From Ophiosphaerella korrae (lineage: Eukaryota; Ascomycota; Dothideomycetes; Pleosporales; Phaeosphaeriaceae): a stretch of DNA of 24,189 bases. The notes below the pieces were generated by a model, which made no database searches, had not been told where the DNA came from, and worked only from the letters and a program-made list of their open reading frames with translations. Both the position numbers and the translations under genes were made by a program. Of the stretch, positions 9,601-19,470 are shown one piece after another. The stretch's first letter is position 1. Every line of letters begins with the position of its first letter. Where the stretch lies: assembly GCA_028456385.1 (NCBI GenBank), contig JALNQF010000543.1, forward strand, positions 1-24,189. The letters are read 5' to 3'.

Positions 9601-12182
9601 TTAAAGAAGGCGACAAATAGAAAATAGCGTTTAGAACATAGTACAGACTATATAAATATTTAGTTATACTATTTAGCTTAATAAATGCACTAGCAGCATT
9701 CTAAGAAAGGATTAACACAGTACTAAGAGAGTACTTAGACATATTTATATTTGTATACTTAGACGACATCTTTATATTCTTAGAAACAGAGGAGGAACAC
9801 GTACAACACGTACATAAAGTACTAAAGAAATTAGTAGAAAATAAACTATTTCTTAAAATAAGAAAATGCGAATTCTACACGAAGGAAATAGATTTCCTTG
9901 GATTTATTATTAAACTAGGAAAAATCAAGATTAACCTAGAAAAGATTAGATTAATTAACGAATGGCCAACACTAAAAAACCTAAAGGAAGTACAACAATT
10001 TTATAGGCTAGCTAACTTTTATAGAAAGTTAATAGTAGGATATTCTAAAGATATAGAACTAATAACAAGACTTATAAAAAAGGACACGCTGTTTAAATAG
10101 ACAAAGGAATGCGACGAAGCATTTAACAAGATTAAAAAGAAGTTTATAGAAAACCTAGTTATTAGAATATACAACCTAGACCTACTAGCAATAGTAAAAA
10201 CAGACGCATCTAATTTAGTCTATAGAATAGTACTAATACAAGAAGACCTAGAAACTAGGAAAGAACACCTAGTTAAATACTTCTCTAAAAAAATAAAGCT
10301 AGTAGAACTTAACTACCTAATCTACAACAAGGAAATACTAGTAATCTACAAAGTATTTAAGTAATAGAGAGTATACTTATAAGGAGTAAAATACTAGACA
10401 AAGGTCTACATAGACTATAAGAATCTTATAGGATTTATAATAAATAAGGAACTATTATAACGCTATACAAGATAGTAGGAGTACTTGTTAACATTTAATA
10501 TAGAAATTATACATACAAAGGGTAAAGATAATTAACTCGTAGACGCCCTTAGTAGAAGACTAGACTTACAAGAGGAAGTAAGCGCTACTAGCATAGTTCT
10601 AGTAAAAAACGAAGAAGGAAATTTAATCCTAAATACACCTAAAATAGCCGCAACACTTAAGAGAAAGAGTAGCGAGCTAGACGAATAGATTTAGAAAACA
10701 ACGCAAGAAGTATCTAAAGAGATAGAGAAACTTAAAATCTAAGATAGATTTGCACAAACCTATAGAAGAACATATATTCTAAGAAAGATCTAAAGAGAAT
10801 TTATACGACAATTCTATAAATTACTAGTACATAGTTACTAAGGTATAGACAAAATATTAGATAGACTACTAAGAGACTACTACATTCTAAAAGCAAGACA
10901 ATTAGTAATAGAGGTACTACGAGACTGTATAGAATACTAGAGGAATAAGTATAATAGATACGCACTATATAGAATGTTACAACTAGTAGAAGTACTAGAA
11001 TAACTATAGGGAGTTATTACAATAGACTTTATTACGAAGTTACTAAAGTCTAAGGACCTAATATTAGGAGTTAAATATAATAGAATCCTAACAATAGTAG
11101 ACAAATTTACAAAGTATACATGCTTTAGACTATATAAAGAGAGAAGTAGGATAGAGGTTACTATATACTAGGTTCTAGGAACTATAATTAGTTAACACAG
11201 ACTACTAGATAAGATTATTATAGACTAAGATATAAGATTTACATTAAAACTATAGGGAATAATAATAGCGCAATTAGGAATTAGATATATAATGTCTATA
11301 GTATACTACCTATAAACAGATAGATAATTAGAACGAATAAATTAGATAGTAGAATAGTACTTAAGATGCTACCTTAACTACAACTAGAACAACTAGGTAT
11401 AGTTACTACCTATAGCATAGTTAGTATATAACAGCGCAAAGAATATAGCAATAGGAGTATTACCTTTCTTTGTAAACTATAGATTTAAACCTAGCGTATA
11501 TAGAACACTAAGAATATAGATATCCTAGTCCCTAAGAGGAGAAAACTTTGCTAATAGACTTAAAGACATACACGACTAACTAAGATAGGACGCAGAATTT
11601 CTGTATAATCGAATAGTAAAGTATTATAATAAGAAATACAAAAGAGGACCTTAATTTAGAGAGAGAGAAAAAGTATAGTTAGTACGAAAGAACATTAAAA
11701 GCAAACAACCTAGTTTAAAATTAGACTACGTTAAGATAAGACTATACAAAATCAAGAAAGAAGTTACACTAGTTACATTTAAACTAAAGCTACTAAACAA
11801 AATAAGGATATACCTAACATTCTACGTAGCTATGCTAGAACAAGCACTATAAGAAGTAGAACTACTAGTATACAAAGTAGACACGTACGGAGAACAAGAG
11901 GAATAGGAAGTTAAAGAAATCCTAGTATACTAGTTCTGCAATAGAAGAAACTATTACATAGTAGAATAGACAGGTATAGATAAAAAAGGATAACTATAGG
12001 AGAAAATATAGGAACTAGAGGATAATCTTAATTGCCCTAAGAAACTAGAGGACTTCTAAAATCAAAACCCTCTAGAACGCCTTACAGCGAATTAAGAAAA
12101 CTAACGATACTACTACTAGATAGAGAGGCGTTAGGAACGTCTAATGCGATAGGAGCTAGAGCAGCCTAAACTACATCTTTGA
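6633..12182 (+). pseudogene. Element C gag-pol polyprotein, one frame of 1,850 codons, RIP-inactivated
   Basis: One frame carries the whole polyprotein. The start ATG reads ATA (6633, context CGATAGCAGAA) and the frame ends at its only TGA (12180-12182); B has TAA at the matching place. By codon: capsid-like Gag ~105-220; two zinc knuckles at 304-317 (CFNCSKKGYYVKDY) and around 330 (CRKLGHFVKDY); retropepsin site NSRAT at 740-744, where Asp and Gly of DSG are lost; RT with KLDI Asp at 980 and intact YLDD at 1042-1045; RNase H Asp at 1191; integrase HHCC region 1400-1440; catalytic Asp 1465, Asp 1531, Glu 1567, a D-x65-D-x35-E pattern; chromodomain-like end ~1759-1815. Anchors from 6654 to 12081 all fall in one register, so no frameshift is apparent. 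Stops are only TAG and TAA, nearly all where relatives have Gln. Gag and Pol in one frame resembles Tf1-type elements. Confidence 0.95.
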
Positions 12183-12372
12183 GGTCTATCTCGGCCTCTA
12201 AGGTACGAGACTATTTAGACGATTTAGCGTTATTATAAGCCTTTATCTTACGAAGACGCTTAACGTAAGAATAAAGATCTGCTAGCTTACGAAGAGTTAG
12301 CTTACGCTTAGCCTTAGCTGCTGCGAGCTATAACGATAGTATCTCTTAAGCCTAGTTAACGGCTCGCCTTAT
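12082..12372 (-). pseudogene. Antisense reading frame at the 3' end of element C (97 codons)
   Basis: On the minus strand a frame starts at ATA (from ATG, 12372-12370), passes a few TAG/TAA codons and ends at TAA (12084-12082), overlapping the last ~100 bases of pol. The conceptual product is small, rich in Lys, Arg and Ala (LAAAKAKRKLTLRKLADLYS, then KAYNNAKSSK), with a Ser-rich end SLSSSSIVSFLNSL. Element B has a counterpart at 18377-18661 with the same start, end and SLSSSSI motif, differing in length only by whole codons. I do not recognise the protein. Part of the conservation is imposed by the overlapping pol frame, but about two thirds lies beyond the pol stop. It could be an accessory antisense gene of this lineage or a chance frame. 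Confidence 0.45.
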
Positions 12373-12698
12373 ACAACTTAGTAAGAAGAGACTACATAGA
12401 AATTAAATACTTATACTCTATAAGAGAAACACTAGACAGTGTGTACTTGTATTAAATATTAGCTAGAATACACTCGTTATAGTATTTGCTATCCTTTAAG
12501 GATACAAGGTACGTAAGTTTTAGCTAAGTACAATAGGAGCAAAGAAATATTTTAACCCCGTTACAAGTAATACGAGTAATAAGAAGAAGTTTGTTACGAT
12601 TAGAATGAGAAGACATAGAGAATAATAAAGAACTAGAGATAAACGAAGAAACTAGACTAATAACTTTAGGCCTAGGGTAGAGAAATAAGAACCTGCCT
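12183..12698 (+). other. Element C 3' untranslated region
   Basis: About 516 bases between the pol TGA and the polypurine tract. On the plus strand I see no further gene. The first 190 bases are covered by the antisense frame and keep many GCG/CGA motifs; the rest (about 12373-12698) holds nothing I recognise. Confidence 0.5.
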
Positions 12699-12712
12699 AG
12701 AGAGGGGAATAG
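12699..12712 (+). promoter_or_regulatory. Element C polypurine tract
   Basis: AGAGAGGGGAATAG directly abuts the TG of the 3' LTR, where a polypurine tract primes plus-strand DNA. Element B has AGAGGGGGAGATAG in the same place. Confidence 0.88.
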
Positions 12713-13154
12713 TGTTATAGTAGTAACAAGGGAAAGCTAATTTAAACTAATTAGCCCTACTATAGATAATAATAACATATACAACCTGTAGGGCAACGAA
12801 CTTAACTAGGAAGCTAACTACAATAGGGACACGTAATAAATTTATAATTCGCAATCTTAGTAAATATAAAGCACAAATTCGTGCACGTAATAAATTTGCG
12901 ATTCGCGATCTTAGTAAATACGAAGCACAAAGCTAGCTAAGAAGTATAGGTATATAGTTAGTAGTAATGCGTATTATTAAGATAGTATCGGCAATTCAAT
13001 CCTTTAACTATAGAACGCTAATACAAGATAGTTGCGAAACATCTTCTATTGTTTATAGTTATTGTAGATCCTAATATAAGCTTCTGTTATTATCTCTTAA
13101 TCTACTAACCCCCGATTAGGTATTAGGAAGTCGACCCTAGTAACACCTATTATA
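12713..13154 (+). repeat. Element C 3' LTR (442 bp)
   Basis: Starts TGTTATAGTAGTAAC and ends CACCTATTATA, the final CA changed to TA. Same length as the 5' LTR, so no indels have accumulated. It includes the same 54-bp tandem duplication and retains ATCGGCAA at 12987-12994. Confidence 0.95.
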
Positions 13155-13159
13155 TAAAC
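13155..13159. repeat. Target-site duplication TAAAC, right copy (element C)
   Basis: Identical to 6125-6129. Joining base 6129 to base 13160 restores the codon CTT and the transposase frame of D. Confidence 0.96.
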
Positions 13160-13515
13160 TTATACTATATTAAAACGCTCTTATAAGCTCCTAGATTATA
13201 GAGCTTAAAGAGTAATTAGTAGAGATAATAAAGTGTAAAACGCGTAAATAGAAGTAGATTTAGTATAGTAGTATATTAGAGTATAGTACTAGAGCGTTGT
13301 ACGTAGCTATAGAGGCGTCTAGCAAGACTTAGAGGGTAAAGAAGGCTTGTAGTAGTAGTAGTAACGAGTAGGCTTAATAGGCTTAACTAGGTTAATAGCG
13401 TTGTAAGAACTATAATAAGATAGGGTATAACGCTTATACGTACTAAAAAGATATAGAAGAAGATTCTAAATCTACTATAAGTATATCGTACGTAGGTTCT
13501 ATAGCTAGTTATTAA
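13160..13515 (+). pseudogene. Fot1/pogo transposase (element D), C-terminal part with zinc knuckle
   Basis: This continues the transposase cut at 6129, in the same register (13402 minus 7030 equals 0 modulo 3). It holds a coiled, charged tail (for example ILEYSTRALYVAIEASS around 13270-13320), a Ser-rich basic stretch, and a decayed zinc knuckle at 13399-13446, RCKNYNKIGYNAYTY, where CxxCxxxxHxxxxC has Cys and His read as Tyr in three places, as RIP makes of TGT and CAC. It ends DIEEDSKSTISISYVGSIAS and TAA at 13513-13515. Joined, the transposase is about 556 codons, normal for the family. The knuckle probably contributes nucleic-acid binding; that is inference. Confidence 0.9.
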
Positions 13516-13546
13516 GTAAATTAATTTTTTATATATAATATTCGCG

Positions 13547-13602
13547 ATACTAAGGAAAAGTAGCTATTTTAGTAATATGGCCGCTTTGCTAATAGAATAC
13601 GT
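13547..13602 (-). repeat. Element D right terminal inverted repeat
   Basis: Reverse complement of the left end (4714-4769), 48 of 56 positions identical, differences all transitions. It is followed by the TA duplication at 13603-13604. Confidence 0.92.
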
Positions 13603-13604
13603 TA

Positions 13605-13920
13605 AGCTAAAATATAGAATAGAATAAGTTAGCCTTAATATTATAATTTAAACAAGGACTAAACGTAAAAATTCGATACGAAATAATATATATAGAGAAA
13701 CCTAGGACACTAGAAGCCCTAAAGCAATAAGTAATCTAAATTAATAATAACCTTTAAGAATAGAAGAAGAACAGGTATAGTAATTAATCTAAAAACTAGG
13801 ATGCTAGAGACCCTATAATCCTTAACGCTAATAAGGATAGAAAGAGAAAAAAGAATAAAGATTTTACGTACTTTAACTATAGTAAGAAGGGCTACTACGC
13901 AAAAGACTACTAATTATAGA
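13605..13920 (+). pseudogene. Element B gag, 3' part, with a 32-bp deletion in the zinc-knuckle region
   Basis: Continues B gag from 4711 in the same register and aligns with C from about 7287 to 7630. The first zinc knuckle survives as YFNYSKKGYYAKDY (13869-13910), both Cys and the His changed to Tyr. Between GACTACTA and AAACTAGGA, C has 40 bases and B has 8. This 32-bp loss at about 13912-13920 removes the start of the second knuckle and shifts the frame. It is the only indel I found that breaks a frame in B. Confidence 0.85.
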
Positions 13921-16900
13921 AAACTAGGATACTTTGTAAAAGACTATAGAAGTAAGGACTATAAGAAAGATAAGGAAGCTTAGTTAAAAACAACTAAAAA
14001 GAAGAAAGAAGTACTATAAGTATAAGCTAAACCTTAAGAAAAAGTAGCTAAGAGTAAAGAAATACAATATATAATACTCTATTAGACTTTTTGTTATAAA
14101 GATAACTACTATATATATCTTTTTAGTAAGTAAGGAGTAGGATAGTTCTTATAGAAGAATAGAGTAGTAGCAATAAAAGAAAGAATAAAAGCGTAGCTAG
14201 AAGAAATAGCGTACGTAATAGACCTACTAATAGAAGACTTAGAAGGAGAAGAGCCCTAGATTCTATTAATCTAGGCTAAAAGATAGGCACTAGATAAAGA
14301 GACTACTATAGCTTTCTCTAAAGGACTATAAGAAAGTAAGAAGTAAATTAGTATAAGAAGTATAGAGTATACTTAGCTAGACGTATATAGCTATAATAGC
14401 TATATAATAATAGATATAGAGGAACAAAATAAAGAATAGAAGTTTATTTAGATATACTTATTAGTTATAAGTATATAAGAAGCGTACAAAGACTAAAAAG
14501 AGCGTAATCCTAAAGAAATAAAATTTATACTATTTTAGAAATAGATAAAGTAATATATAGTTATAGTAAGAAGAATACTTATATAAAGAGAGTAGTAATT
14601 CTTTATAAGAAAAACGCGATAGATTAATAAAGCCTATACACTAAGAATACTAGTAGTATACTATATCCTAACTATAGATATACCTAGAAAAGATAAGTAC
14701 TAGGAAGGGGATAATAAGATTATAAACCTAAAGTATCTAGTACACTTTAAAATATTATAGATATTATACCTAGACAAGAACTATATTATACATAGAAACT
14801 AAAAAGTAAATAACAATATATAGCTTATAAGAAGAAGAGGCTATAACTATATAAGAGTAATTCTAGTAAAAGATATCTAAAGATAGGAAATAATTCTAGA
14901 AGATAGATACTTAGTAGTAAGGCTAAGACTAAAACTATCTAAGAAATACGTCTAAAGAGGACTATAGTACAAATACACGTACAATAAATATCTAAAATAC
15001 AAAGAATACAAACTCTAAGTAAGGTTATAGCCCTAGAAAGATAGATAATTTATAAAATTACCTAAGTAAGAAAAACTAGAAGGTATAAGAAGCCTACATA
15101 TTACTAAAATAGGTATATACTAAAGAAGAGAAGTATAACTAATAATTAATAGTAGAGCTACAAGAAACTTTATATCTAAGAAGTTTATAGAAATACAAGG
15201 AATAGGTTATATAATAAAGAAGTACCCTTAACAACTAAGTATAATTTAAAGAAAACTATTCTAGGAACTAATTAGGTTTAAGATAGTTCCCTCTACATTA
15301 GAACTAAAAAGAATAACAATTAAGAATATAGTTATAGATATAACAACAATTAATAATAAGTAAGATATAATACTAGGGATACTATAGTTACAAACAACTA
15401 ACCTATACATTAATTAAAGAATAGGAAAAATTAGTTACTATAAAATAGATATACTAAAAGCTAATATAAACACGTGTAAAGGAGAATTCTCTAAAGAATA
15501 CAAGAAATAGGAAAAATAGCTTATAGAACCTAAAGAATATCTTCTAGAATATTAGCTATAGGACTTAGCGATAGACCTAAAGGAAGACAAAGACGTAAGA
15601 TAGAGCCTAGTTTATAGAAAAATAGAAGAAGAATTTAAAATTAAACGAGTATTTATTAAAAACGCAATTAAGAAGAGATAGATATAAGTATCTAAATCCT
15701 TAGTAGTATATAGACTTATATTTATAGATAAAAAAGGAATAAGTAATAAAAGACCCTATATAGACTTTAGAAAGACTAACGTAATTATAAACAAGAACTA
15801 ATACCTACTACTACAAATAGATAGAATACAAGATAAGCTACGAAAAGTAAGAATCTTTATAAAACTAGATATCTAGAACGCTTACTACTAGATTAGAATT
15901 AAAGAAGGAGATAAGTAGAAGATAGCGTTTAGAATACAATATAGATTATATAAATATCTAGTTATACCCTTTAGCTTAATAAACGCACTAGCAGCCTTCT
16001 AAGAAAGGATTAATATAGTACTAAGAGAATACCTAGACTTATTTACTTTTATATACCTAGATAACATCTTTATATTCTTAGAAATAGAAGAAGAATATAT
16101 ATAATATATACATAAAGTGCTAGAAAAGCTAGTAAAAAATAAACTATTTTATAAAATAAGAAAATATAAATTCTATACAAAAGAAATAGATTTCCTTAGA
16201 TTTATTATAGAACTAGGAAAAATTAAGATTAACTATAAAAAGATCAAGTTAATTAACAAATAGCTAATACTAAGAAACCTAAAAGAGGTACAATAATTTT
16301 ATAGGTTAGCAAACTTTTATAGAAAACTAATAGTAAGATAGTCTAAAGATATAGAACTAATAATAAGACTTATAAGAAAAGATATACTATTTAAATAGAT
16401 AAAAGAATAGAATAAAGTATTTAATAAGATTAAGAAGAAGTTTATAGAAAACCTAGTTATTAGAATATATAACCTAGACCTACTAGTAATTATAAAAATA
16501 GATACATCTAACTTAGTCTATAGAATAGCACTAATACAGGAAGATCTAGAGACTAAAAAAGAATATCTAGTTAAATACCTCTTTAAGAAAATAAAGATAG
16601 TAGAACTTAACTACCTAATTTATAACAAAGAAATACTAGCAATCTACAAAGTATTTAAGTAATAGAGAGTATACTTATAAGGAGTAAAATACAAGACAAA
16701 AGTCTATATAGATTATAAGAATCTTATAGGATTTATAATAAATAAAGAACTATTATAATAATATACTAGATAGTAGGAATTTCTATTAATATTTAACATA
16801 GAAATTATATATATAAAAGGGAAAGATAACTAATTTATAGACGCCCTTAGTAGAAGACTAGACTTATAAGAAGAAGTAAATACTACTAGTATAGTTCTAG

Positions 16901-18471
16901 TATAGAATAAAGAATACTTAGTCCTAAATATACCTAAAATAGCCGCAACACTTAAAAGAAAGAGTAGCGAGCTAGACGAATAGATTTAGAAAACGACGCA
17001 AGAAGCATCTAAAGAAATAGAAAAACCAGAAATCTAAGAAGGACTTATATAAGCCTATAGAAGAATATATATCCTAAAGAAAATTTAAAAATAATTTATA
17101 CAATAATTCTATAAATTACTAGTATATAGCTACTAAGGTATTAAAAAAATATTAGATAGACTACTACAAGAATACTATATTCTACGAGTAAGATAATTAA
17201 TAATAAAAGTTTTATAAGATTGTATAGAATATTAAAGAAATAAATATAATAGATACGCACTATATAAAATACTACAACTAGTAGAAGTACTAGAATAACT
17301 ATAGAGAGTTATTACAATAGACTTTATTACAAAACTACCTAAGTCTAAGAATCTAATATTAGGAATTAAGTATAATAGAATCCTAATAATAGTAGATAAA
17401 CTTATAAAGTACTTATACTTTAGACTATATAAAGAAAAAAGTAAGATAGAGGTTACTATATATTAGGTCCTAGAGACTATAGTTAGTTAATATAAGCTAC
17501 TAGATAAAATTATTATAGATAGAGATATAAGATTTATATTAAAACTATAAGGAATAATAACTATACAATTAGGAATTAAATACATAATATCTACTATATA
17601 TTACTTATAAATAGATAGATAATTAGAATAAATAAACTAAATAGTAGAGTAATACATAAGATACTACCTTAACTACAACTAGAATAATTAGGTACAACTA
17701 CTACCTATAGTATAGTTAGTATACAATAGCGTAAAGAATATAATAATAAGAATATTACTTTTCTTTATAAACTATAGATTTAACCCTAGCGCATATAGAA
17801 TACTAAGACTAGAAGTATCTTAGTCTCTAAGAAGAGAAAACTTCGCTAATAGACTAAAAGATATACATAACTAGCTAAGATAGGACGTAGAATTCTTATA
17901 TAACTAAATAGCGAAATACTATAATAAGAAGTATAAATAAGGACCTTAATTTAGAAAGGAAGAAAAAGTATAGTTATTACAAAAAAATATTAAGAGTAAG
18001 ACACTAAGCTTAAAACTAGACTATATTAAGATAAGACTAATTAAAATTAAGAAAGAAGTTACACTAGTTATATTTAAACTAAAGCTACTAAATAAGATAA
18101 AGATACACCTAACTTTCTATATAGTACTACTAGAGATAGTACTATAAAACGCAAAACTACTAGTATACAAAGTAGATATATATAAAGAATAGGAAGAATA
18201 AGAAGTTAAGAAAATCCTAGTATATTAGTTCTATAATAGTAGGAACTACTATTTAGAAAAATAGATAAGAATAGACGAGAAAAGATAACTATAAGAAGAT
18301 ATATAGAAACTAGAAGATAATCTTAACTACCTTAAGAAACTAAAAGAGTTCTAAAATTAGAACTACCTAGAACGCCTTATAGTAAATTAAGAAAACTAAT
18401 AATACTACTACTAGATAGAGAGGCGATAGGAACACCTAATATAATAGGAGTAGCCTCTACTATAGCTTTAA
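13921..18471 (+). pseudogene. Element B pol: protease, RT, RNase H, integrase, chromodomain
   Basis: Homologous to C's pol throughout, in the frame of positions equal to 1 modulo 3 after the gag deletion. Visible sites: protease NSRAT (15148-15162; D and G lost as in C); RT YLDN (16057-16065; second catalytic Asp now Asn); RNase H about 16400-16850; integrase catalytic Asp (17320-17322), Asp (17518-17520) and Glu (17626-17628), the D-x65-D-x35-E spacing of C; chromodomain-like end at about 18202-18366. The frame ends at TAA 18469-18471, exactly where C has TGA, so this is probably the true terminator after a TG-to-TA change. Numerous TAG/TAA codons inactivate it, and more Cys, His and Met codons are lost than in C. 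Confidence 0.9.
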
Positions 18472-18661
18472 AATTAAGCTTAGACTTTACAAGAGTAGCT
18501 TACGCTATAGACTTCTTATTATTTAAGGCCTTTGTCTTACAAAAACAAACTAGACAAGTGTAATTTTTTACCTATATACTTAGAATCTAATTACGTTTTT
18601 TTTTAGCCTTAGTAATCTATTTAGATAGTTTATCTTAAGTATAGTTAATAGCTCTCTCTAT
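18377..18661 (-). pseudogene. Antisense reading frame at the 3' end of element B (95 codons)
   Basis: Counterpart of the minus-strand frame of C. It starts at ATA (18661-18659; ERAIN follows, C has RRAVN) and ends TAA (18379-18377) after SLSSSSIISFLNLL. A Lys-rich middle (ITKAKKKRN) and the motif KALNNKKS align with C's AKAKRKL and KAYNNAKS. Arg codons CGT in C are TGT here in three places, as C-to-T mutation would give. Net length differs from C by two codons, and I needed no frameshift to align the two. Function unknown. Confidence 0.42.
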
Positions 18662-18990
18662 TATAAATAAGTATAGATACGTAAATAAGTATTATTAACC
18701 TACACTCTATAAGAGATACGCTAGAAAGATTATAAGACGCGTAAGTATTAGTATAAATATATACCTTGTAAGCCCTACTATACTTTAAAGAAATATACTC
18801 TAGAAGAGGATTTATAGATTTATAATAGGAATAAAGAAATATAGTAATACTATAACGTAATACACGATCTACTAATTAAAGATAATAGAGAGTAGATTTA
18901 GTAAGTATAAGAGAGGATAAGGAGCTTAATATTAATAAGGAAATAGGATTAATAACTCTAGCTCTAAGATAGATAAACTAAGACCTACCT
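18662..18990 (+). other. Element B 3' untranslated region
   Basis: About 330 bases between the antisense frame and the polypurine tract. It aligns loosely with C's 3' region. I see no gene or structured signal in it. Confidence 0.5.
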
Positions 18991-19004
18991 AGAGGGGGAG
19001 ATAG
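18991..19004 (+). promoter_or_regulatory. Element B polypurine tract
   Basis: AGAGGGGGAGATAG immediately precedes the 3' LTR, matching the tract of C at 12699-12712. Confidence 0.88.
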
Positions 19005-19465
19005 TATTATAGGCGTAACAAGAGAAACTAAGATAGAACTAATTAGTCCTAACTTAGGTACTAACGAAGCATAAGACGAGTAGAGTAATAACCTTAATTA
19101 GGAAACTACTTATACTTAGAACACGTAGTAGTAAACTATAATTACGTAAGAATAGATTAAAGTAATCTATAATAACGCAAGAATAGATTAGAGGTAATCT
19201 ATAATTACAAGCAAATAGATTAGTAACAATCTATAGTATTATATAAATAGATTAGTATAAGTATATAGTTAATATAATGCGTATTATTAGGATAGTATTA
19301 ATAATTTAATCTCTTAACTATAGAATGCTAATACAAGATAGTTATAAAACATCTTCTATTATTTATAGTCTATTGTTAACTACTATACAAGCTTTTATTA
19401 TTACCTTCTAATCTACTAATACCTAGAAGAGCTATTAGGAAGTTAACTCTAGTAAGCCCCTTATA
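19005..19465 (+). repeat. Element B 3' LTR (461 bp)
   Basis: Starts TATTATAGGCGTAAC and ends CCCCTTATA. It is 32 bp longer than the 5' LTR, and the difference is fully explained by one extra tandem unit (19174-19205). Confidence 0.92.
19144..19235 (+). repeat. Three-unit ~30-bp tandem array in B 3' LTR
   Basis: Units at 19144-19173, 19174-19205 and 19206-19235. The first two carry AAGAATAGATTA then TAATCTATAAT; the third is more diverged (CAAATAGATTAGTAACAATCT). Each unit has small dyad symmetry, AGATTA...TAATCT. The 5' LTR has only two units. Confidence 0.8.
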
Positions 19466-19470
19466 TACTA
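19466..19470. repeat. Target-site duplication TACTA, right copy (element B)
   Basis: Matches 3571-3575. Joining base 3575 to 19471 restores A's pol frame. Confidence 0.93.

Larger units (their letters stand above)
6130..13154 (+). mobile_element. Element C: complete Ty3/gypsy chromovirus (7,025 bp), youngest insertion
   Basis: Two LTRs of exactly 442 bp (6130-6571, 12713-13154), a 5-bp TSD, a primer-site leader, one gag-pol frame of 1,850 codons, an antisense frame at the 3' end and a polypurine tract make this the most complete element in the window. It lies inside D's transposase, so it arrived last. It retains more CA and TG than its relative B: three aligned 60-base stretches (8821-8940 and 9721-9780 against 15121-15240 and 16021-16080) have 10 CA/TG in C and 4 in B. 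The frame is unbroken by indels, yet Gln codons are TAG/TAA throughout, so it is inactive. Confidence 0.96.
4714..13602 (+). mobile_element. Element D: Fot1/pogo DNA transposon (1,859 bp) split by element C
   Basis: The ends are inverted repeats of 56 bp (4714-4769 and 13547-13602) differing at 8 positions, all transitions. The net length without C and its TAAAC duplication is 1,859 bp, the usual size of fungal Fot1/pogo elements. It carries one transposase gene on the plus strand, interrupted at 6129. D sits in B's gag and is the only class II element recognised here. It is RIP-mutated but keeps GCGCG-rich patches (for example 5785-5815), showing that CpA rather than CpG was the main target. 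Confidence 0.93.
3576..19465 (+). mobile_element. Element B: Ty3/gypsy chromovirus inserted in A, itself interrupted by D and C
   Basis: B is bounded by related LTRs of 429 bp (3576-4004) and 461 bp (19005-19465) and flanked by TACTA. Its own length, after subtracting transposon D and the TA duplication, is 6,999 bp, close to the 7,025 bp of its relative C. The order is LTR, leader, gag with zinc knuckle, protease, RT, RNase H, integrase, chromodomain, polypurine tract, LTR. The LTR start reads TA where TG is standard, a RIP change. B and C belong to one lineage: internal regions align throughout, but the 5' halves of their LTRs are strongly diverged. B is more heavily RIP-mutated than C and carries a 32-bp deletion in gag. 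Confidence 0.93.

Noticed and set aside
6633..12182. Reassigned genetic code in which TAG and TAA mean glutamine
   Set aside because: Long frames read well with TAG/TAA as Gln, but the same DNA is globally short of CA and TG, start codons are ATA, and catalytic residues are lost by the same transition. RIP explains all of this; a code change does not.
12183..12698. Extra sense-strand gene (env-like) after pol in C
   Set aside because: No sense frame there carries a signal peptide, membrane segment or conserved match with B; only the antisense frame is conserved.
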